Assembly: GCA_020746105.1 (NCBI GenBank)
Contig: CM036621.1
Location: 53,168,264-53,232,263, forward strand
Source: Trogon surrucura
Taxonomy: Eukaryota; Chordata; Aves; Trogoniformes; Trogonidae
Reading direction: 5' to 3'
Length of the DNA stretch: 64,000 nucleotides
Part shown: in pieces, positions 48,201 to 60,960 of the stretch
Layout of the letters: the number at the start of each line of letters is the position of its first letter
Numbering within the stretch: the first letter of the stretch is position 1
The notes under the pieces: model-generated
Told to the model about the DNA's origin: nothing
Databases searched by the model: none
Seen by the model: only the letters and a program-made list of their open reading frames with translations
Translations under genes and position numbers: made by a program

Positions 48201-50897
48201 GGGTGTGACAAAATTGACATGTAGCTGCTTAGAAACCTTGGGGGAAGGAGAAAGGAGGAAATACAATTGAAACACAGTGAGCATGAAGGCAGAAGTCGTG
48301 GGGCTGGAGTCTTGTTGCAGGGCTGGCAGGAAAGCTGGCACAAATAATTTCCGGGCATGTTGTTTATACTGAGACAATTCCATCTCTTCCTCACTTGTAT
48401 CAGCTGCTGAAATTTCAGGCTTTTCTTCCTTTCCATGAGAGGAGTGGGGGAGGGCTTGGAGAGACCGTGTCGTCCTCTCTGCCTCCTGTTATAAATTCAC
48501 TGGGACTGTCACCAGCTTGTTCCTCGCCCCCAGCCAACGTAAAACTCCATCTTTACCTTGTCCCCTGTCTGTATGCGCTTGTCACGGATTAGCAGCATTT
48601 TCTCTTGACCTTGTTTTGGTTTTCCTCCTCTTCCCTGTGCCTATTATAGTTAGTGGCTGCTCTGTGGAATATCACTTTAATACTAAATTAAAGTGCAGCA
48701 TGTTGAGTGGTCTGTTTCGGAAGGACCACAAAAGCAAAAGGCTCTGCCATCAGTGCAAAGTGCCTGCTGCAAGGAAGTCAAAGGGAGCTTGTGATTTTTG
48801 TTTATTCAAATTCTCCCTCATTTCTGCTTCAGTTAGATTTATTTGGTGGTTGGTTTTGTGGAGCTTTTTTTGTTTGGGTTTTTTTTTCTTTGCAGTGTTT
48901 ATTGCCAGATTTCCTTTTGGGATGTTCTCTGCCCTGTGTGGGTGCTGAGTTGGCACAGCACAGCATGTGGCTGCCTGATGTTGCTCTGTCCGTGTCAAGG
49001 CCAGCGATGGCAAAACGGTGTCGTGTGTGTCAGAGCCAGCACCTTTGCCTTGGTGTCAGCAGTGGACGGACGGAGTCCCTGGCCTCACGCGCTCCTGTCC
49101 ACCCTGCTGCCACCCATACTGCAGGCTGAAGAGGCGTTTGGGATGGCCAGGGACCTGCAGAGGCTGTGAAGGGGAGAGGAGATGGGGCGATATCGCACTC
49201 ACTGTCGGGAGCTGGGATTGTAGCTGTAGCAACAGAACATGGGGCTCTCCTGAAGTTACTGCTGTTTTCTTTTTTAAATTGTTTTATAGCAACGCATAGG
49301 GACTGATTATAGGGTGCGCAAAATGCTCTTGTCTTAAGTCACTTCGAATTTAAATAAACAAGGGAGGCAATCTGTAAGAGTTGACTGGGAGTCAAAATGG
49401 AGCAAGGAAAGCTGACCAGACCAGTATGTTGCACAAAAGATGGGGCAGAGCTGAGCTCTCCTGTCTGCCTCCCTAGGGCTTTTACCTCATGATCATCCTT
49501 CCTCCTTCCATTTCCCTTTCCTCTGAACTAAAGATTAATTGTGCATTGAAATTGTAACAAGAATTTGCAGTGTTAAGAATCTGGCACACGGAAGGGAAAA
49601 ATCCTTAAGGAAATCAGCAGTCCATGAGCATTGTCTGTTCCCTAAATGTAAATGACTCGGAACTTCCCAGCCAGGGAATATGTTTTCCCTTTCTTTTCTC
49701 TGCAGCTTGCATTATTCTTAGCGAAGCGTATTGTAACGTGCTTGTCTCCAAGCCCATGTTTTCATCACAGAAAGCTCAACCCTGCTGAAATCAGTCGCAG
49801 GGCAGATGTTCCATGTACCCTTTGTGCTTTAATGCCCAGTCTCCATGCTTAACTAGTGTGGAAAGTACCTGCTTGCTCTCCAGTTAGCAAACTGGTAAAG
49901 GCAACCATTGTGGCTTTTCCTGTACCCCTATCTGCTTTTGCTCTTCCCAGATTGTGACAGAGATCAACTGTGACAGAGAAGAAAATGTGTCAAAAAATGG
50001 TTTCTGAAACAGATTGTGCAATGTAAGGATATGAGGTAGAGTGTGAAGCAACGATAATTGACTGTAGCAAAAGAAATCTGAGTCAGGCATTAGGACCAAC
50101 TTCCCAGCTGTTTTGAGCACTAGAGAGTTGTGGGATCTCTGTGGTGATTAGTTTTAAAGCAAATCAGACAGTGACGTGTCATTTGATTGTGCTGCAGAGT
50201 GAGCAATAAACTGGAGGTTTCTAGAGATGTTTGTTCTATCTCTGTTTTTTATATCAATGGTATTTCTTTCAAAGGCATATTCCTCATCTGTCCTGGAGGT
50301 GAAGAAATATTACAGAGTTTCTAGTCCTCCTCCAGAAAGCTTCCAGCAGTGGAATTTGGAGGGTAGTGAGCACAGCAGTGACTCTCTTTTCAGGAGATTC
50401 TGTTTTCCCTTTTGTTCAGTCTGGGAAGCACTCTCTTTCTGGTACGCTGAAGTCTGGGTGAAGCTGGGACTTACTTCTGAGCTTGTCAGCAAAAGGCTTG
50501 ATTCAGACTGGAGAGGTAGAAAGAAAACAAGCAAGAAGAGGCAGTAACCTTGTCTTTAGAGGATGGTGGAAAGCTGTACATGATTATTGACTGCTCCTTC
50601 AGATAGTTTCCTTCTGCCAGACGTGCTTGTGACACTAATCCCAATAATTAAAGTACTTTCTATGCCTTCAATGTATATAATTGACGAATGAGCTTCGTGT
50701 CTATCACCCCTTCTATTTTCTCAGTGCCTCTTGGCCTTCTCTTGTCTCTTCTGCATTGCGTCAGTGCCTCCTGGCAAATTCTCTCTGTGTCTGTCTCAGA
50801 TAAACTGTGTATCTGGCCTTGAGAAATAATCATAAATTTTGTTCTGTCAGGGGGAGAGGCCTGAGAGGTCAGGAGGAGAGGTTTGAGATTTAAACGT

Positions 50898-50988
50898 GTA
50901 GTTCAAGGTGGACCTGGCATTGCCAAGTTAACGATTGGACTTGCTGATCTTAAAGGCCTTTTCCAACCCACACAATTCTATGATTGTA
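50898..50988 (+). mobile_element. CR1 LINE short 3' tail, other subfamily
   Basis: The stretch has the layout GGACCTGGCATTGCC, TTAACGATTGGACTTGCTGA, TCTTAAAGGCCTTTTCCAACC and ATTCTATGATTGTA. This is a recognisable CR1 3' end of a subfamily different from the copies at 18.9 and 62.5 kb. It is 5'-truncated to about 90 bases. The left boundary is approximate. Confidence 0.85.
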
Positions 50989-51219
50989 AGGTGTTTTAGG
51001 GTTTTCATGTAACTTAACCCATCCCCTCCAGGTGTCACTTGTGTCTGACATGTAAATCAGACTGGAGGAGTAAGTGGAACAGATTGCTCAGTGCTCCAGA
51101 TGAAGGTTACAGTTACGAGGCAAACCTGTCTTTATAAGGAATGCCTTCTAATAAATGTTATCTGTGGAGAAATAGACCAGCCCCTACATAAGTAGTTAAT
51201 GTTACTGCTTCAGTGTTGC

Positions 51220-51340
51220 CTTATAAAACAACTTTATCACCTCTATGGCGATAATGATTAACAAACTGATTTACAAGGGTGGAGTCACAAAGCCATTGGC
51301 AAATTTAGCTTGTCTCACAGTGGCAGTGGTACAGAACCTG
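51220..51340. promoter_or_regulatory. CNE-like patch with GATA/homeobox-like cores
   Basis: AACTTTATCACCTCTATGGC followed by GATAATGATTAACAAACTG packs TTATC/GATAA on both strands and a GATTAAC core into about 45 bases. It is unlike the simple AT-rich flank. No repeat identity is apparent. Confidence 0.25.
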
Positions 51341-51556
51341 AGTTTTACAGTATTTTCACCACTTCACCTGGAATAACAAATCCTGGTGGTGGGACTCTTA
51401 AGTAGAGCAGTAGCAGCAGATGCTTCTCTCTGAGGAAAACAACCAAGGTTTCCTCCTGTGCTTCTGATGCATGAGGATGTTACAGGTCCAGGTCTGGGAA
51501 TTCAGGAGAGTTGGGGACGTTCCTAGCTCCCTTCTCCGTGTTTATTCCCTGATGAC

Positions 51557-51820
51557 TTAGCCACAGTGAAGTGATGGTGTTCCTAGACATACTACTACAT
51601 GATGCCTGTGGTTATTGGCTGTCCTTTGTTTCAGAACTGGCAGAATATAAAGATTCGGGTAGATTTCTCTTCCTTCTCTTAGATTCTGGATAACTTCTAT
51701 TAAAATATCCTTCAACTGTTCATTCTCCAGCACTTTCCGAAGTTGGTAGGAGATTCGATGACTCTTAATCGAATTCACAAAGTAGACTCTTGCAGGGATG
51801 GAGGTCTTACTCCTTGCCAT
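51557..51820 (-). other. Small antisense ORF, 87 codons, with AATAAA 10 nt after its stop
   Basis: I do not recognise this ORF. It starts at ATG 51820 with TAA in frame immediately upstream, so the start is fixed, and ends at TAA 51557. The peptide begins MARSKTSIPARVYFVN and contains a charged helical-looking part (RKVLENEQLKDILIEVIQNL). Its composition looks more protein-like than the other intronic ORFs. On the minus strand AATAAA sits at 51546-51541, 10 nt past the stop. It could be a chance ORF, a decayed processed gene copy or an intronic antisense transcript. No function is claimed. Confidence 0.25.
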
Positions 51821-53239
51821 TTACTTAGCTAGCATTGCTGACGGGAGCCCTGCCCTCAAAACAAACACTCACTGACCTGAGAAATGTCTGAAACCTGTAC
51901 TGTTTTTTTCTCTCCTGTCCAGGAAGTTCATCACATTTGATAGACTTCAGTGTTGATTCATGTGGCCATGATGCAAAGGTTGAGTATTTCTGTGGACCTG
52001 GTCTAACAGGTGGGCAGAAGGCTATAGAAGCAGTATTTGGAGCAATAGTAGATTACAGCTGACTCATTTGTCCTTCTGTTTCCACACATCCCCCCTCTAT
52101 TTCCTGCTAAAGCCCTCGTAATATTGCCTCTTTGAGAACGGCACAGTCTGAGTTTGGAGCGGACTTCCATGCTTAGACAATCAATATTTGATTGCTTTTC
52201 AGTGACATCCAGTCAGAAGCTTCTATTATGTCTTTTCTAATTTGAACAACTATCAGAGACTGGAACAAACTCTTAACTAGTTTTGTACTAGGGTTTTTTC
52301 ATGCTTTTTTGGTTTTTTGTCTTGTTCTGTTTTCCAAACAAAAAGTTGCTAAAAGCTGTGAGTTTAGGTTACCACCTCTCTGGGTTAGAACTCTGAGCCA
52401 AGTTGAGAAATTCTGCCACTGTTACCTTGGCCACTTTGCTAGTTCGGTTGTTCATAGGAAAACATGTATATTGCAACACTGTACTCGCTACATTGCTTTC
52501 CCGTGGGACTAGTTTGTGCAACCCTCTTTCATGCCGCTAAGTATATTCTTATACAAGGAGTCTTTGTTGACCGAAAAGGGAAGACAGAGTGACTTGTCTT
52601 CTCTCCGCTGTGTGTAATGTGCTGGGGTTTTGGACCCCCTGTACTGTGCTGCGTGAGAGGAGGAGGTGTATGGGCAGGGCTAGGACTGGTGACTTGCAGA
52701 GGTGGACTTCTACCAGCCCACTTGTTTCTGAAAACATCACCTTGACAGAGCGAGGGAGCTATGAGTGACTTCTAGTCTTTGGATAGAAGGATCAGGAAAC
52801 CTCTGGGGGCCAGCAGCCTTCCTCACAAGTAGTTAAACTTTGACTGATGATGCATTGCCCTGATGATCGTATTAATGCAATGTATCTGAAGGGATTTCAG
52901 TTTGTACCACAGCCCCTGCTGCCTTTGGTCTTCTCTGTCTTCCTGCTGAATTGGGAAAAACGTAACCCAGCACGTCTTGCCACCACCCAAGGCTCTCGCA
53001 GTCGTTGCCAGCTTGGCTTGTCTGCTAGTGCTTGTCAGTCCCTGTGTTTTCCCCCAACATCACTCATACAGAACATAATAGTTTTCTTCTCATTTATACT
53101 GCTACCCAACTGAACAGCAGCACAAAGATCTACAGAGAAGAAAGCTTGATTTGCATTTATTCATAACTTTGACTTGTATGAAAAGCCTCAGTTGTAGAAA
53201 TCATCGGAAATAATTGTCCCAGCAGCTCTTTGGCACATG

Positions 53240-53500
53240 TTCAGATAATTGCGTACCCCTTTCATTTCTCCCACTGCTGCAGACGGGTCTCTGCTTTTCC
53301 CTCTTGCTTGCCGATACCACCTCAGCTCTCCTGGGCCAGGTGCAGGACCCGGGCAGCGGGGTGGGTTGCTGCTGCTGCTGTTGGTTCTCTTGCGTGAGTC
53401 TCCTCTTCCCTCCCCGGCAGCACTGGCACCTGCGGCCATGCTGTGGGATGCTCTCTGCAGTGCGGGCAGGGAGCTTGAGCCAGAGGCTTCCCCTAAACAC
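53240..53500. other. GC-richer patch with short CTG run
   Basis: GC content rises against the AT-rich flanks. A short (CTG)n run lies near 53370, and CpGs occur (CCCGGGCAGCGG, CTGCGGCCATGC). Overlapping short ORFs on both strands have no family signature. Function is unknown. Confidence 0.4.
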
Positions 53501-54114
53501 AGTTGTCCCATTTAGGGTGGGAGATGTGTGGCAGTTAGTGTACAAAAGCAGTGTTCCTTTTGTTGGTCTAAATGGTAAGTGCTTTGAAGGCAGGGCCTGT
53601 CTCTTATGTGTGTATTTTTATACAATTCCTGATGTGAGACACGCAGGTAGGAGCTGCATTATGCCAAGCCACATCTCCCTGTCATCGCTTAAAGAAGCGT
53701 TTTTCCAGATCCGCAGAGGTGGACAGTGATTCTGGTCTGAACACTGGGCTTATTCAGAGAGACAGCTTGCTTTGGGCCTCTGAGTGCAAGTAGTTTCCTC
53801 CCGTTGTCACCAGCAGCATACTCCCGTGTATTCCAGGCGCAGCAGTGCTAAGCTCGCTGTAAGAGCTGGCCTCGTGTTCAGAGTCCTTTTGGGATGGGTT
53901 CCTCAACCAGTTTAGGGGGAAAAAACTGCACTGCACCCTCATCAGTTGATGACCAGAATGCCATCATCAGCCAACTTTCACACTTGATTTTGGACAACAA
54001 AACAATTGTTTGCACTACAAAGAATTATAAAACAGATCTTGCTCTTCATATGCTCTGTAGATAGAAGAAATCTGGACTCAGCAAAATTTTAATTTGTTTT
54101 ACGATTAATGCTCC

Positions 54115-54136
54115 TTTTTTTTCCTTTTTTTTTTTT
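54115..54136 (+). repeat. T8-CC-T12 tract
   Basis: Two T runs are split by CC in AT-rich intron. Confidence 0.95.
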
Positions 54137-57100
54137 CGTAAGAGGCAGAAATATATTTTTAAGCCTTTACAAGGGCATGTTGAGGCTGTATTGTTACAAG
54201 GATAAGTCAATGGTGAAATTTTTGGTTTCTGCTCCTTTGGCATACTCTTAACTTAGTTTTGTGCTAAAATTCCACATTTCTTATGAAATGGGATGGACTG
54301 TTCTGCAGCTCATAGTGTGTAATTTCACAGTTTCTCTATTTTGTAAACTTCTTTTGTAAGCTTATTTTGTAAACTGAAATGTCAGTAGGAAAGGTTCAGG
54401 TCAAAGCTTAGGAGTGACTCCAACAGTGAGAAAAGACGTGTGCTGGGTTAGACTGCGTGGAGACTGTGGAGTCTCTGTCACTGAAAGGCTTTAGTAACAG
54501 ATCCAGCTGTAAAGAATGACCTAGATATTACTGGCTCTGCCAAGATAGCTTCTTGAAGTCCTCTTTTTCCCCCCCATGTTTTCCCTGATATCTGGATAAT
54601 GCATTACATTTCTTCAATACACCTCTATTGTTTGATCACTTGTGTTTACTTGAAATTTATTATGAGATTCCAGCATCAGCTGGGAGAACATCCTGGGATC
54701 CTACCATCATAATCTTGGCATGTCTAAACTCACTGACCCTGAACCTTCGTCTGTCACAGAGAAGTGCTTAGTCAAAAGAGAAGTTTGACACTTTTGATTA
54801 CATGTCCTACACTCCTTTTCCTAAGCCATAAAACAGTTATTGGCAAAGTGTTACCATGAAACTCCTCTTGGGAACAGCAAGTAGAAATCTTTTTGCTTCC
54901 AACAGTAAATGGAGGTGAGGATTTTATACTTACTAGCTACAAACATGAATGAGAGAAGGCTGCAAGGAAAAGTCACATCCTATGCACAGCCTTGAGGTCT
55001 CCGATGAAACAAAATGACATAAAATTTACGGATGCTAAAAATAGCGATAACATCAGTTTGATGTTGCCTCTTGTCTTTCTCCTATAATACAGTAAAATGG
55101 CCTGTAATTCACGTTGCAAAATTGGGATGCGTGGCTCTTTGAAGATACCATCTTCATTGTATGTCTGCAGTGGCCAGAGTGACAAGCCAACCCATGACAT
55201 TGCTACAATGAGCTACACAATAAATAATTAGGGACAAATAACACCAGCTCCTTGGGGACAGCTGCCCACTCTCACATCTGTCTTAGCTTGTGAGCTCTTT
55301 AGTGTAGGAAACCTTTTGTGCCTTGTAGACTTAAATTCACCCCTGATGCTGAGGAAGGTAGTAGTTTATGTTCATTTTGTATATTACATTATATAAAAGG
55401 TGATTTTAATTCAGAGATTTGACTTTCAAGTCCTTGCTGACAGTGACATTAATACAGATTCGGAGTTTGCTTGCAGCTCTGTCTTCAGCCTGGCATTGCC
55501 AGTAAAGCGCTTGTGGCCTCTCAGAGGTGATTGCTGTAGCATGAAAATGTTTTAGAAAATCATGAGTATTGTAATTTACTTATTATCTTTTTATGCATAT
55601 TTTATTTATTAGTTTTAAATGGCTTTTTGGAGGGTGATTGTAGTTGTGTCACTAGCTGGATAGCTTCACTGTTTCTTTCTGCCTGTTCATTGAATACTGT
55701 CATCTTTCCTGTGTTCCTCCAACTTGTTTAGCTTTCAGACCCTCTGTAACTCTTGAGTGTGCAAGCAAAACATTTCTTCTTTTCAAATGAAAAGGAAAAC
55801 TCAGCCTAGGGGAGCTAAGCTAACTTCTGACCATCTGTTAGGAGGTTGGTAGTATCACTGCCTTGAACTATGGCTTCATTTTTGTATTTCGTGCAGTAGC
55901 TTCTCTCCGTTGTTTATATTCTGGTTGAAGGGGATCTTCCTATACCAGGATGCAAGAGGAATGTCATTTTTCCTCTAACATGAGCAGATGTCCTATCTGC
56001 ACTGCTAGCAATAACAGCGCTGCTTCCTGTTGTTGCACGTGTCGTTGGCAGGCTCAGCGCCGAAAGCAAAGAGGGGACACATCTCGGCCCGTGTCGTTCG
56101 ACATCAGCACCGCCCACACACCTCCTCTGCCACGTGTCCGTCTGTCTCCTCTGCCAGTGGCTATCTTGGCTAGTGGGCAAGAAGTTGCCCTGGCACACAG
56201 TTTTGCTTCCTTTCTAATTCACATAGGGGAGGAGTGCTTCCAAAATCTCTGTTGTGCTTCTCTGCCTTGACGTTTGCTTTCTCTCAATTAGTTTGCACTA
56301 AACCCGAATTACAAGTGGCATGTTACTGTGTTTAGGGAAAGGATGCCTGAACTGAATCTGGCATGTGTGTAAGTGTAAATCTCCCCACTCTTACGTTTCC
56401 GGGCACATCCCTGTGCACATCTTCAGTCAGCAATTACTGCATTCTTTCTCCTTTTTGTAGGAGGTCAGTATCAAATCCCGTGACACATTTCTGTCACTAA
56501 TCTGGCAGGCTGCCATTCAGACCACAGGAAGCCCAGGAGAAAAGAATATACACTTAGGGCCTTATTCTGTCTTCATTATTCCCTACACCAGCAGAATTCC
56601 TTAAAGTCTCTGGAAGTTCGATCTGAATGGAAAGTATTTTGCCCGAATAGCACCCCTTATTGAGGCATTGTCATCGAGTCACAAATTTAGATGAGTGTTG
56701 TGGCTAGCAGTTTAATCTATACTGCACGGCTGTTTTTTCACACCAACGCAGAGAGTGCTAATCACTTCTAATGGTCTGTCGGGATTGTCTGGCAGCGAGG
56801 GACTTCTCGACTGGAGAGCTGGACACTGAAAGGAGAAAAACCCAGTTCTGATTCAAGACTTTTCCTGATAGTTTATTCATTTTGGCAGTGAGGGAAATAT
56901 TGTATTTTAATGGTTTTCTGTTCATAAAACTGTGCAAAATGCTTGTGCTTTGGAGGAAATGGAACAAAGTCAAAACTGCCTAAATAAAATAACAAGAAAT
57001 GAAAATCATAGATGTCAGGCAATATCCATAGCTTGAGCACTCTTCCTGTCTACGTTTTTGTGCCTTAGTATATGAATCCATTATCGTACTTAAAACAACT

Positions 57101-57359
57101 ACTAATCTTGTATGTTATTTTCATATAGAGACTTAAGAGAGATAGTAACTTTGCTTTTACAGTTGGATCATTGCCAGTTCATTGGCTACTGTTATCATTT
57201 GTGATTCTCATTTCAGCTATAGTCGTTGAGAAGTGACTTTCCCGTTGTTTTAACCAGCAGCACTTAGCTGCATTTCTGCATTAATAAATATTATCTCAGT
57301 CTTTCATAGAGTTCTAGTCATTTTTGGAAGGTTTGTTCAGTATCATCTTCTCGTTCCAG

Positions 57360-57517
57360 GTTATTGAAGGAAAACTGGCTCCATTCTTGGGAAAGGTGAT
57401 CAAGTTTGCCACCTCTCATGTGTACAGCTGCAGCCTTTGTAGTCAAAAGGGTTTCATCTGTGAGATTTGCAACAATGGAGAAATCCTTTACCCCTTTGAG
57501 GACATTTCTACAAGCAG
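57360..57517 (+). CDS. PLEKHM3: PLEKHM3 coding exon, second zinc-binding cluster
   Basis: This 158-nt exon encodes about 53 residues, starting [17 protein letters not shown]. It carries the pattern [14 protein letters not shown] (CxxC-x6-CxxC), followed by [16 protein letters not shown], a hallmark of the Rubicon-homology zinc domain. The acceptor is CGTTCCAG. The donor is AGCAG|GTACTG, weaker than the gene's other donors because +5 is T. The exon ends 2|1. The following exon, expected to supply the remaining Cys/His ligands and the C-terminus, was not found between 57518 and 64000 and should lie downstream. Confidence 0.94.
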
Positions 57518-60379
57518 GTACTGTAATGTCAGTCATATATTCAACTCACATATCATATCCTTGCAGATTCTCAGCATCGTGACCTCTTATTTAAATAACT
57601 AGGGGCTGGATCCCACTAATCCACGTTTCTGGGTAGCTACACTAGATTACTGGTCTCGGGAGGCCACCACAAGCAAACTTGGAAATAAATAGAAAGAGCT
57701 ACATCCCAAAGCCCTGTAAGTCTCGGAACAGCTCTTCAAAAAGGGAAGAGTCCCCAGCAGCGTTACACAGCGTGATTTATCCACAGCTCTTCCAAGTTTG
57801 CAAAGTGTCCTGAACAGCCATAGGGATTCTCCGGAATGATCACGGACATCTTTCTGGTCTCTGATGTTATACCCCATGGTGTACTGGGATTGTCCATTAT
57901 AAAACAATAGCCATCTATTCTGAAGTGTTTTCCCCATAAAATTCTCTGCTTTTTGTGTGCATACTCCTCTGCACCTATGAATTCAAGATTTATTTTTTTT
58001 TTAATGACATTGCTTTTCTCAGATGGCTACAAAATAAATACAAGCATACACCAGTCCTAAGATAAACAAAAGAACCTTTATTTCACTTTATATGGAGTAC
58101 TAGATGTCAGACCGGGGATGGGAGTTGCATGGAAAACCTACAAGCAAAATGCAGGAAAACAGAGCAGACTTGGCAACACAGCAGTGTTACTACTCTTTTT
58201 TAAAAATGTGTTGGATTTTGAATAAAGGAGGGGTTTTTTTTTTAGGTAGAGTGTTTTTTGTGGGGTTTTTTTGTTGTTCTGTTTTTGTTTTGTTAGCTCA
58301 ACAGATACACGGTGTATCTGACAGCACAGCATTCCTCCATAGATAAGTATTTTTCTGTCTGTTTCAAATACAGTCATTTTCATTTGTTCTCCAAAGTGTT
58401 CCATTGAAGGGAGAAAATATTGAAGAGCCACCTTTGGAAACAATGAGAACCAGCCTGTTAAAAAGACTTCGTTAAGAATCTCATTCCCCTGCTTGCACAA
58501 AGATGTTAAATTACAAGTAACCAAGGACTGCTCTTCAGGGATTTTCAGCCTGACCCAAGTTTCAAAGACTGTTTGCACATTCTTTTTCCAGATTCTTATT
58601 CCAAAAAATGCTTTGACAAAACAGTGGACATAAGCTAAACAAGGTGTGCAGCTGAGCTCTGTAAAGGGTTTTCGAGAAAGAATCTATCTAGGGTGCATGG
58701 TGAGATGGGTTGAGTTAAAAAGAGAGAAACTAAGGTGACATAAAACATGTCTACTAAGACTGTATAAAAAGTGTTTGAAGATGGTCCCGAAAGATTGAGG
58801 AGAACGTGTAAGATCATTTGGGAAGACAAGTTTATTTGAAAAGTCTGTGCATTTTATTTGTCTGGGGGATTTTTTGGTCATAGAAACATTGTTTGGTGTC
58901 TATTGTTCCCCACCCTTCAGCTGAGATCAGACATACCTTGCAATTACAGAGTTTAAAACCTTTTGGAATCAAATAGTATTTGTCAGCAGTTCAGTGAAAG
59001 CCAAAAGAAGCTGCTCTGGCTCCTGTTTTTATGTGGAGTAGAAGCCAGAAAGGACTTCTGTTTGTGTTTCACAAATGTGAAGTCGTGGTTGATGCCATGA
59101 CAAAGACAGCAGTCTTTGTTAATGATTTTAATTAAAATACAGTCAGCATGAAAGGTTCTCTAGTATTTCTCTTTCTTGTGAGAGGTCATTCTGCTTACTC
59201 CTTTTTTTACTCCTTATCACTGAAACTTGCTTTTATGCCCAGCATTTTCCATTTGCCTTCCTAGTTAATTTTCTCATCTCATTACTGTTTCTGTGTGCAC
59301 GCTCTGTGAAACTAAACAGGTCATTTCAGTTCTGTATTCGCGCTCTTTTCCACCTTCGGGCTGGAGGCAAGTCGTGCCAGCAGAGGAGCTTGCGTCTTTT
59401 ACTGTGCAGCTCCATCACCTGCGAAGCAGTGAGGGAGAAGGCCACATAGAGGGGTTTTGTGTTTGTCCATCTGTTGCAGATAAGAGAGATTTCGGAGGTA
59501 GGTCTGCTGACCACTCCAACGACAAGTACAAGTTGTGGAGACTGGTGAGAAATAGGTAGATGTACAGACTAACCTGTGGCAGATGGAATGACAAGTCTCA
59601 AAAAGGTTTGTGTGAAGACTTGCAGTCATACCTGAAATTTCTGATGACATGGTCAGCTTTCCTTGTTAGCTAAGCATTGCACAAAGCTCTGAGTTAAACA
59701 GCTCAGATTTGTAGTTTAGTTGTAGTATTCTGAGTCTGCAACGTGCAGTAAGAATATGCTATGATTGCTTTCTCTCATGTTTTGTACTCTGTACTAGGCT
59801 GCCAGGTACCCTGGCTGTAGCTGCTTAGCTAAGGCAGGAAGAGCAGCTGAGCTCTGAAGAACGTGTTTTTTCCTTGCTCTTGAATGTTGCTCATTCACTT
59901 TTGAACATACTACTAATTCTGTGAGCAAACTGGGCTGTTAGGTTAGAAATACTCAAAAGTGGGTGCATGGCAGCATTTGCAAACATCACCTCTCTGCTGA
60001 ATGTTTGAAAAGTGAAGTCTTGATGTGGGGGCGGGTAGGGGTGTGTCTGTGTTGAGCTGGCATTTGTTTCTTTGGCTACCTCCCTGACCTTTCTCGCTCT
60101 TTGGAGAGAAGAGTGACAGCTGTCAGAGGCCATTACAATTCAGAGGTGGTTCCCAGTTGGCTGTTATGTTTCCCTCTTCATAGTCTGTTAGGTCAGCTTT
60201 GAGGTGGAGAGATTGTTTCCCTCCAAAATATTCTCTGCGGTTTCTGGAGCAGTCTCCAGTATGAATTTATGAAGGATGGGTCTTCTTTAGATAGGTACAG
60301 CTGAGAGAAAAGGAGGGCCCCTCTTGAAGGCTGGGTTTTCTCTTTGGTCAGGTTGTTTGCTTGAGAGTCATTTTTGTCA

Positions 60380-60960
60380 GTCCCTGAGCAAACAGAGTGA
60401 ATACCTGGGTTATGCACTCCTCGGGGTTTGAATACACATATATTACATACCCTTCTCTCACTAATCAGCGTGACACATTCCTTTGTTGGCAAACGGTTCC
60501 AAAACAAACACAATCAGTTCACTTAATTAGCGGGTCTGTGGGCTGTGCTTGGCAGGCTCTTTACATCCTGCTCAACAATACAGCACAACAGTTTGCTGCG
60601 GTGAATGTAAGGGTGGGCTCACAAAGTCATAAGCTTTCTAATGATATTTCCTTTCTGTGGCTTTTCTTGGGGGGTGGCCATTCTGCACAGAGCTTAATGA
60701 AAGCTGTGATTCAGTAGTTAAACGATTTCTTAAAAGTCATCCCATCCTTTTGGGTGCCTCTTCCAGTCAATTTGATTCCTCTGTCCTCCGTTTTCCTCTT
60801 TTCTGCCATACTTATATTTCTATAACAGCTCATCAGGGTTCTTTCTGCATTTCGCAATTTCGACGTCTTTTTGAAGGCCTTTAAATTCTGAGAACTATAT
60901 TTAAAGCCTCCTGAGTTAATTGCACATTTCATGGAGCAAATTGAACTCTCTCAGCTCTGC
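60380..60960. promoter_or_regulatory. CNE-like block
   Basis: The block contains CATTCCTTTGTTGGC (a SOX/TCF-like CTTTGTT at 60481-60487), TTCACTTAATTAGCGGG (60518), AATGATATTTCC and TGAGTTAATTGCACATTTC near 60913. It is unique-looking sequence without repeats over nearly 600 bases. Regulatory function is an inference. Confidence 0.3.

Larger units (their letters stand above)
41092..57359 (+). other. PLEKHM3: PLEKHM3 intron, about 16.3 kb
   Basis: This GT-AG intron (GTAAGT to TTCCAG) contains a sense-strand G-quadruplex motif (42340-42354), an old CR1-like tail (about 45100-45200), a CR1 tail (50898-50988), a CNE-like patch (51220-51340), a small antisense ORF (51557-51820), a GC-richer patch with a short CTG run (about 53240-53500) and a T-rich tract (54115-54136). 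The stretches 42360-45100 and 54140-57300 are AT-rich with nothing I can name. Confidence 0.85.
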
